DNA from: Chersky-840 sp035532735
GTDB lineage: Bacteria > Actinomycetota > Acidimicrobiia > Acidimicrobiales > UBA8190
DNA: 20,308 bases
Assembly: GCA_035532735.1 (NCBI GenBank)
Contig: DATKQM010000064.1
Location: forward strand, 1-20,308
Direction: 5' to 3'
In this document: one piece after another, positions 15,609 through 20,308 of the stretch
Layout of the letters: each line of letters opens with the position of its first letter
How positions within the stretch are numbered: the first letter of the stretch is position 1
The notes under the pieces: generated by a model
Seen by the model: only the letters and a program-made list of their open reading frames with translations
Told to the model about the DNA's origin: nothing
Database searches by the model: none
Program-made: the position numbers and the translations under genes

Positions 15609-15666
15609 CCGATGCTCTTTCTCCTATGGCGGTTGTCCGTGGGCCCGTGCGGCCCGCGAGAGGACT

Positions 15667-15696
15667 CTTGCAGAGCAAGTTAGCAAACTGTATCTT
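15667..15696 (+). promoter_or_regulatory. padR promoter with overlapping palindrome
   Basis: TTGCAG (15668-15673) and TATCTT (15691-15696) are exactly 17 bp apart, which places transcription start about 15703-15704, at the ATG (leaderless). CTTGC-AGA-GCAAG (15667-15679) is a 5-bp dyad on the -35, and a further AGCAA follows at 15682-15686. This is a plausible PadR operator controlling both directions. Confidence 0.45.
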
Positions 15697-15703
15697 GTGG
15701 TGC

Positions 15704-16057
15704 ATGGGAAGCGCAGAGGGTCGGCGGAGCCAACTGCTGCGGGGCGTCCTCGACCTCTGTCTTCTGGCGGTGATGGGAGAGGGACCGGCGTACGGCTACG
15801 AGATGACCAAGCGGCTCCGGGCGCGCGGCCTCTCCAGCGTCGGGGAAGGGTCGATCTACCCGCTCCTCGGCAGGTTGGAACGAGATGGCCTCGTCGAGAC
15901 CCGGCGGGCCGCGAGCAACGGTGGCCCCCCCCGCAAGTACTACAGCCTCTCGCCCGAGGGTGAGCGGGCGCTCGCGGCCGGTGTCGGCGAATGGAAGGCA
16001 GCGCGTGACGCCGTCGATGGTGCCCTCGGTCTGATCGAAGCGGAGGTAGGGCCATGA
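15704..16057 (+). CDS. PadR-family transcriptional regulator
   Basis: The 117-residue protein has a typical PadR winged helix: LLRGVLDLCLLAVMGEGPAYGYEMTKRL, then EGSIYPLLGRLERDGLV and the wing GGPPRKYYSLSPEG. Its short helical C-terminus would dimerise. PadR proteins are usually repressors released by a ligand and often control a neighbouring ABC exporter. ATG 15704 was chosen over an upstream in-frame start because the promoter -10 ends eight bases before it. Its TGA overlaps the next ATG by four bases, so the membrane protein that follows is translationally coupled. Confidence 0.95.
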   Translation: MGSAEGRRSQLLRGVLDLCLLAVMGEGPAYGYEMTKRLRARGLSSVGEGSIYPLLGRLERDGLVETRRAASNGGPPRKYYSLSPEGERALAAGVGEWKAARDAVDGALGLIEAEVGP

Positions 16058-16659
16058 GTGAGTTCGTCGAGGAGTGCCGCCGGGAGTGGCGACGGCTCGG
16101 AGTCCCAGATCAGGTGGCCAACGAAATGGCCGCCGACCTGAGAGCCGACCTCCAAGAGGCCGAGGCCGAGGGAGGTTCGCCGGAGGACGTGCTCGGTAAC
16201 GGTGCCTTCGACCCTCGGCGGTTCGCGGCGGCGTGGGCCGTCGCTCGAGGTGTGACGAGCCCGCCGACTCCCCACCATCGATCGCCCTGGCGGTCGCTGA
16301 TCGCGACCGCACTGACGGCTCTCCTGGGCCTGCTCGCAGTCGGCGCCGGTTTGGCCCTGATGGTCGGGTTCCGCGGGCACTCGTTCGCCATCGCCGTTCA
16401 CCGCGCCGTTGCGGGCCCTGGGCCGATCCGAATCCTTCCATCTGGCCCGAACCGAATCGTGCTACCCGGTATGCGGGGTCAACCGATCGTTGGGACGCAG
16501 ATTACAGGCGTCGGCATCCAGGCCCTTGCGTTGGTGGTGCTCGTCGTAGGTGTCGTGGGCCTTGCACTGTTTGCTGCCGTCTTCTTCCTCTGGTCGGATT
16601 GGCCTGGCTCTCGGCGAGACCGCCGCAGCCGCGGCCAACGAAGCCCGAGCTGGAACTGA
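16054..16659 (+). CDS. HAAS-like (DUF1700-type) membrane protein coupled to PadR
   Basis: The 201-residue product begins with a soluble helical domain (about 1-65) rich in Glu, Arg and Ala (FVEECRREWRRLGVPDQVAN, MAADLRADLQEAEAEG, PEDVLGNGAFDPRRFAAAWA). This pattern resembles the HAAS/DUF1700 alpha-helical domain commonly found beside PadR regulators. Two membrane segments follow (about 82-104 and 153-178) with an outside loop of roughly 48 residues, and the tail is basic. The ATGA overlap with PadR indicates translational coupling. In characterised pairs, HAAS-type proteins are thought to modulate PadR or act as its membrane partner; that is inference here. It may link the PadR signal to membrane state or to the divergent exporter. 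Confidence 0.75.
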   Translation: MSEFVEECRREWRRLGVPDQVANEMAADLRADLQEAEAEGGSPEDVLGNGAFDPRRFAAAWAVARGVTSPPTPHHRSPWRSLIATALTALLGLLAVGAGLALMVGFRGHSFAIAVHRAVAGPGPIRILPSGPNRIVLPGMRGQPIVGTQITGVGIQALALVVLVVGVVGLALFAAVFFLWSDWPGSRRDRRSRGQRSPSWN

Positions 16660-16721
16660 CGCAGCGCGCTACTCCGTCTCTGACGCCTGCTGCAGTAAGG
16701 GCGCTAGTCGCTTGTGGCCAG

Positions 16722-17102
16722 TCACGACGGCGGAAGCAATACCTTCGAGGACATCGGGCAGCCGCCCGCCATTGCCCGGGAGGAGTACGCCCCTAGAGCC
16801 ACAACGAGACCGCCGACACCGAGGCCGAGCGCCCGCCGCCACGGATTTACCCCTCGGAGCGACTCGTCCAGGGCCCACCATCCGAGGGCGACGACCGCGG
16901 TCCAGTTGATGGCTGTTCGGACCCAGGTGCGAGCAGGCACGACCCGGCGCAGGACGACGGTCGCAAGGAAGATCCACAACGGAAGGTTGGGCAGTTGGGC
17001 GATGGCGGTTCCGGCGCTCTCGGGCGCACTCTGGCCCGCACTACCCCCCGGGTTTTCCGTGCGCCTCCTACCGGCACTCCGCGGGTCCGGCGTGTGTGTC
17101 AC
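16722..17102 (-). CDS. Small membrane protein, unknown function
   Basis: From GTG 17102 the product is 126 residues. A polar Pro/Ser/Gly-rich leader (1-36) is followed by hydrophobic segments at about 37-53, 63-80 and 90-107. The motif LPNLPLWIFLATVVLRR and a W-x-x-DE-x-x-RGVNPWRR sequence look conserved in actinobacterial small membrane proteins, which I cannot name further. The start is uncertain: several in-frame GTG codons lie upstream, but longer forms run into the F420-type reductase gene whose stop is 46 bases away. It is the last gene of a leftward run and converges on the HAAS-like gene. Function unknown. Confidence 0.65.
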   Translation of the reverse strand: MTHTPDPRSAGRRRTENPGGSAGQSAPESAGTAIAQLPNLPLWIFLATVVLRRVVPARTWVRTAINWTAVVALGWWALDESLRGVNPWRRALGLGVGGLVVALGAYSSRAMAGGCPMSSKVLLPPS

Positions 17103-17148
17103 TGTGACTTCGCGTCGGCAAGGATCCGCTTCTTCCGACCTCAACACC

Positions 17149-17610
17149 TCACCGCCGCGGTTCCAGGATGACGACCGCGGTCTCGATCGAGCGGAGTGCC
17201 GCGTAGGCGTCGAGGTTCTTGTCGATCTCTCGCCACCGTGACCACAGCCGTTCCCGCTCCTCGCCGCGGGCGGCCCGGCCGGTGACCAGACGCGGCCCGT
17301 CGGCAAGGTCGACCCGAGCGTCGGGGTGGGCCTGCAGGTTCAGCCACCATGCCGGCTCGCCCTCGCCCCAGCCGTTCATCGCCATGGTGACGAGGTTCGG
17401 CCCATCCTGGAAGTAGCCCACCATGACGCTGCGTTCGAGGCCGGTCCGCCGACCGACAGTGCTGAGACGCATGGCGCCCCAACCGTCGGGCTTCGGCCGC
17501 CACAAGCCCAGACGACCGCCTGTCAGACGGTACAGGCGGCGATGGGTGAACCAGAAGAGCCGGCTGAACCAGCGAGGAGGAAGTCGGGGCTTGGCCTTCG
17601 AGACGGGCAT
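17149..17610 (-). CDS. Ddn-like F420H2-dependent (deazaflavin) nitroreductase family protein
   Basis: The 153-residue protein has the split-barrel motifs of the family: WFSRLFWFTHRRLYRLTGGRLG at the N-terminus, LSTVGRRTGLERSV (about 49-62, cofactor-binding strand and turn), then PNLVTMAMNGWGEGEPAWWLNLQAHPDARVDL (71-102), where the family usually has the G...NP-W-NL-A-P motif. Characterised relatives in mycobacteria use reduced F420 to reduce quinones and nitro compounds. GGAGAAG precedes ATG 17610. It implies that the host makes F420, in keeping with an actinobacterium. The substrate cannot be predicted. It lies between two membrane protein genes on the same strand, without obvious functional linkage. 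Confidence 0.85.
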   Translation of the reverse strand: MPVSKAKPRLPPRWFSRLFWFTHRRLYRLTGGRLGLWRPKPDGWGAMRLSTVGRRTGLERSVMVGYFQDGPNLVTMAMNGWGEGEPAWWLNLQAHPDARVDLADGPRLVTGRAARGEERERLWSRWREIDKNLDAYAALRSIETAVVILEPRR

Positions 17611-17694
17611 GTGTGCTTCTCCGTGGCTTCTACGGCCCTCAGGTCAGCTTCAGAAGTAGGGCATGCATCGAGAGGGTTTCGGTCCAACCCGTGA

Positions 17695-18384
17695 TCAGCG
17701 CAGGGAGAACGGCGGGTATCGATCGGTAATGAGGAGGAACGCGTAGGCCTGGACCCGCAGGCCCCAGCGAGCGACGCCGACGACGTAGTCGAACAGCGGT
17801 CGGGGGTATCGACCAGTGAACAGGATGGCGAACCAGGCGAGGATCACCGAGACGACCGCGCCGATCGCAAGGAGGAACAGCAAGATGAAGTGGGGGATGG
17901 CGAGGAACCATTTCACTAGTGGGAGCCAACGGTTCAGGTCCCGCTCGACGTCGGGGTAGTCGAGGTCCAGCGCGACGGTCTGGTGTTCGACCGTCGATGG
18001 GTACTTGTCGGTCAGGAGCGCCACGTACGCCCCGATGCGGGTGGTGAAGCGGGCGAGTTCGAGTACGAAATCGAACCACCAACGGGGATATCGCCGCCGG
18101 AACAGGATGAGCAGCAGCGTGGCCACGGAGAGACCACTGGTGATGCTTGCCGATGTCGTCGTGACCCAAGTACCGTTGCCTGTCTGCACACTTTGGCTGC
18201 CCTCACCGATCAGGACGCTGCTCACGATCACGATCGGGATGACCAGGACAAGTCGGAACGCTGTTGTGACACGGTTGAGCCGATCGGGGTAAGCGATCTC
18301 AAGGCGCGCCGGGTACGGCGCTGCCACGCCAGACGTGACCGGCGGGCCGGCGGGCGCCGGCGGTGCGTCTTCGATATCGGACAT
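17695..18384 (-). CDS. DUF4389 membrane protein with internal duplication
   Basis: The 229-residue protein starts at ATG 18384 with AGGAGGG upstream on the minus strand. A polar leader (1-25) precedes two halves that repeat the same order: a YPDR/YPDV...R motif, a hydrophobic helix with IP, a second helix, then RYPRxxFD...AR...R...AY..LLTD+YP. The first copy spans about 28-130 and the second about 142-225. Four membrane helices are expected (about 43-60, 80-96, 160-176, 172-190). DUF4389 proteins are common in actinobacteria and of unknown function, and the motif-rich juxtamembrane segments suggest a structural or lipid-related role. It is the first gene of the leftward run, about 85 bases before the F420-type gene. 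Confidence 0.85.
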   Translation of the reverse strand: MSDIEDAPPAPAGPPVTSGVAAPYPARLEIAYPDRLNRVTTAFRLVLVIPIVIVSSVLIGEGSQSVQTGNGTWVTTTSASITSGLSVATLLLILFRRRYPRWWFDFVLELARFTTRIGAYVALLTDKYPSTVEHQTVALDLDYPDVERDLNRWLPLVKWFLAIPHFILLFLLAIGAVVSVILAWFAILFTGRYPRPLFDYVVGVARWGLRVQAYAFLLITDRYPPFSLR

Positions 18385-18913
18385 CGGCCAGCCCTCCTAC
18401 AGGAAGCACCCCAACGTGCGACGCCGTCGCTCATTGTCGTCCGGCAGCCTGGTGTCGACCAGGGTCGAAGGTCACCACGACGATGACAACAGACCCGCTG
18501 TTAGCCCTGTCAAGGAGGCAGTACCGACGGTCGCCGGCCTCACTTCCAGAACCCACGCAAGACGCCCTCGCCGCGAACCAGGATTATGACTCGACTCGTG
18601 CGTCGGCCACATACGCGATCTATCCCAACCGGGCGAGCAGTCCAGACCGTCTCGAACGTGACGGTGGGGGTCACCCAGATCGGGCATGCAGAAGGTCACC
18701 GACAACGGGCTCGGGACGCGCCTGATCGTCGGCTCGGTGTGCGGGCCACGCCGAGACTTACGACTTCTGCAGTTTCCTGGGCGCATTCAATCCTCGGGAG
18801 GGACGCGCAAATGTGCCGATGCCGGTGACCCAGCACCGAGATGCGACAGCGCAGTATTCGCGGCCGAAGGCGTTACCGCTCAGGTCGGATCATCAACCGG
18901 CCCTGACTCCCAG
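18385..18913. other. About 530 bases with no supportable gene
   Basis: This stretch separates the DUF4389 start from the recognisable part of the IS1 remnant. It must contain the DUF4389 promoter, and its right part is probably the eroded left end of the IS1 element, since the transposase needs a start and N-terminal zinc-finger region upstream of 18914. Open frames here are Arg/Pro/Thr-rich and show no domain, and no RNA gene was recognised. Confidence 0.4.
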
Positions 18914-19675
18914 CGCGTCACCGGGGCGGCCAAGAACACGATCACCAAGCTCCTCCTGGACCTGGGCGAGGCGTGTAGCGCCTACCAGGACGAGGTCTTC
19001 CACAACCTGAAGATCGAGCGGGTCAGTGCGACGAGATTTGGTCGTTCGTGGGGGCCAAGGAAGCGCATGTCATGGAGCAACACCCGGACGCCTACGGGGA
19101 CGTGTGGACTTGGACCGGCATCGTTGCCGACACGAAGCTGGTCCCGAGCTGGCGGGTCGGCGAGCGTACCGGCCGCGACTGCTACATGTCTCTGACCGAC
19201 CTGCGCTCCCGGCTGGCCCCTGGCCGAATCCAGCTCACCACGGATGGCCTTGGATCCTACGTTCAGTGCGTCGAGCCGCTGTTCGGTGCCGACCGGGTGG
19301 ACTTCGCCCAGCTCGTCAAGATGTACGAGTCCAGCCAGGTCGAGACCCGCTACTCGCCGGCGAAGTGCACCGGCATCGACAAGCGCACGATCACCGGCCG
19401 ACCGGATCCCAAGCACATCTCGACCATCTATGTGGAGCGGCAGAACCTGACCATGCGGATGGGGATGCGGCGGTTCACAAGGCTCACCAACGCCCTCTCA
19501 AAGAAGGTCGAGAACCACGCGGCGGCCGTGAGCCTCCACTTCGCCTGGTACAACCTGGGCCGGACTCACCAGACCCTCCCTAAAGAAGGCCGGGCGCCCC
19601 ACAACGCCCGCCATGGCTGCCGGGGTCGAGACCCACCCCTGGTCGACCTTCCAGATCGCCGCCCTGCTTGACTAG
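18914..19675 (+). pseudogene. IS1-family transposase with two frameshifts
   Basis: Three frame segments give one IS1-type protein. Segment one (from 18914) reads RVTGAAKNTITKLLLDLGEA...LKIERV, the helix-turn-helix region. A missing base near 19024 moves the match to QCDEIWSFVGAKEAHV and on through TTDGLGSY, YVERQNLTMRM and WYNLGRTHQTL. An extra base between about 19580 and 19604 returns it to the first frame for TPAMAAGVETHPWSTFQIAA and the TAG at 19673-19675. The DDE residues appear present (D at 19030, D at 19243, E at 19435). Both indels inactivate it, but the coding sense is otherwise well kept, so the decay is recent. Terminal repeats and target duplication were not found. Confidence 0.8.
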
Positions 19676-19681
19676 CACCTG

Positions 19682-19963
19682 ATGGAGCCCGCAGAGCTGG
19701 AGCGCCGAGGCAGGGCGGTTCTTCGTCTCTTTGTCGCCTCGCTGGCCGTGGGGGGCGCCGGGTCGATAAGCACAGCGGTCGGCCTCGGGCTGGCTGAGCA
19801 CAGCATCGGCTGGGGCTTTGCCGGCGCCTTCATCTTCCTTGGGGCGGGCATGTGCGTTTGGCTCCTGGTCGCCGTCGCCACTGGCAACCTTGGGAAGGTG
19901 GGTCGGCTTTACAAGCAGGTTGCCCGTCAGATGTTCGGCCGTCGGCCGCCGGATTCGAACTGA
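19682..19963 (+). CDS. Small two-helix membrane protein, unknown function
   Basis: The 93-residue product starts at ATG 19682. It has an acidic/basic short leader, hydrophobic segments at about 15-37 and 42-66 (GFAGAFIFLGAGMCVWLLVA), and a basic tail (RLYKQVARQMFGRR). No Shine-Dalgarno is evident and the start lies just seven bases after the IS1 stop, so the original upstream end may have been changed by the insertion. No family recognised. It ends 13 bases before the reductase gene and may be co-transcribed with it. Confidence 0.6.
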   Translation: MEPAELERRGRAVLRLFVASLAVGGAGSISTAVGLGLAEHSIGWGFAGAFIFLGAGMCVWLLVAVATGNLGKVGRLYKQVARQMFGRRPPDSN

Positions 19964-19976
19964 CCCACTACCCGAA

Positions 19977-20308
<332 letters not shown>

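Noticed and set aside
19010..19030. Programmed -1 frameshift in the IS1 transposase, as in classical IS1
   Set aside because: The shift direction is right, but no slippery A-run or heptamer is present at the join, and a second unrelated shift occurs downstream; simple indels explain both.

Overview
The window is high-GC (roughly two-thirds G+C by eye) bacterial chromosome, with gene content typical of Actinomycetota, probably an Acidimicrobiia-like lineage. The clues are an F420-type (Ddn-like) oxidoreductase, a DUF6131 mini membrane protein, CsbD and PRC-barrel stress proteins, a PadR gene coupled to a HAAS-like membrane protein, DUF4389, and GTG/TTG starts with leaderless-looking promoters. 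Taxonomy is inferred from family content only. No rRNA, tRNA or CRISPR array was seen.

Layout. 1-2515: the tail of an unknown gene with a strong hairpin behind it, a four-helix membrane protein, a DedA-family protein, then about 620 bases of apparently non-coding DNA. 2516-5038: a small membrane protein divergent from a translationally coupled NarL-type response regulator and its HisKA_3 sensor kinase. 5113-9576, the most interesting block: an Rrf2-type regulator with three cysteines and an unusual SRPBCC-like C-terminal domain, divergent from a two-gene operon. That operon encodes a membrane polyferredoxin (NosR/CcoG-like) and a soluble 2x[4Fe-4S]/GltD-like flavoprotein. The 114-base gap between them holds overlapping divergent promoters and a pair of GTA-N4-TAC palindromes.

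9577-12191: a stress and envelope patch with DUF6131, CsbD, PRC-barrel and a 62-aa membrane protein, broken up by two decayed transposases (ISAzo13-like and IS1182-like). 12420-13202: a stand-alone MTHFR-like gene. 13423-16659: an ABC-2 exporter (ATPase plus permease) divergent from a PadR repressor coupled to a HAAS-like membrane protein. 16722-18384: a leftward series with a small membrane protein, a Ddn-like F420H2-dependent reductase and a duplicated DUF4389 protein. 18385-20308: non-coding DNA, a decayed IS1-family transposase with two compensating frameshifts, a small membrane protein and the start of a RibD_C/DHFR-like reductase cut by the window edge.

How the parts may work together. 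The redox block reads as a self-contained module: the flavoprotein would take electrons from NAD(P)H, pass them through its ferredoxin domains to the membrane polyferredoxin, and an Fe-S-sensing Rrf2 protein would control expression. Its terminal acceptor is not visible here. The PadR/ABC/HAAS block looks like a ligand-induced export system. The three transposase remnants belong to three different families and all carry frameshifts, so the region has taken repeated insertions that are now decaying.
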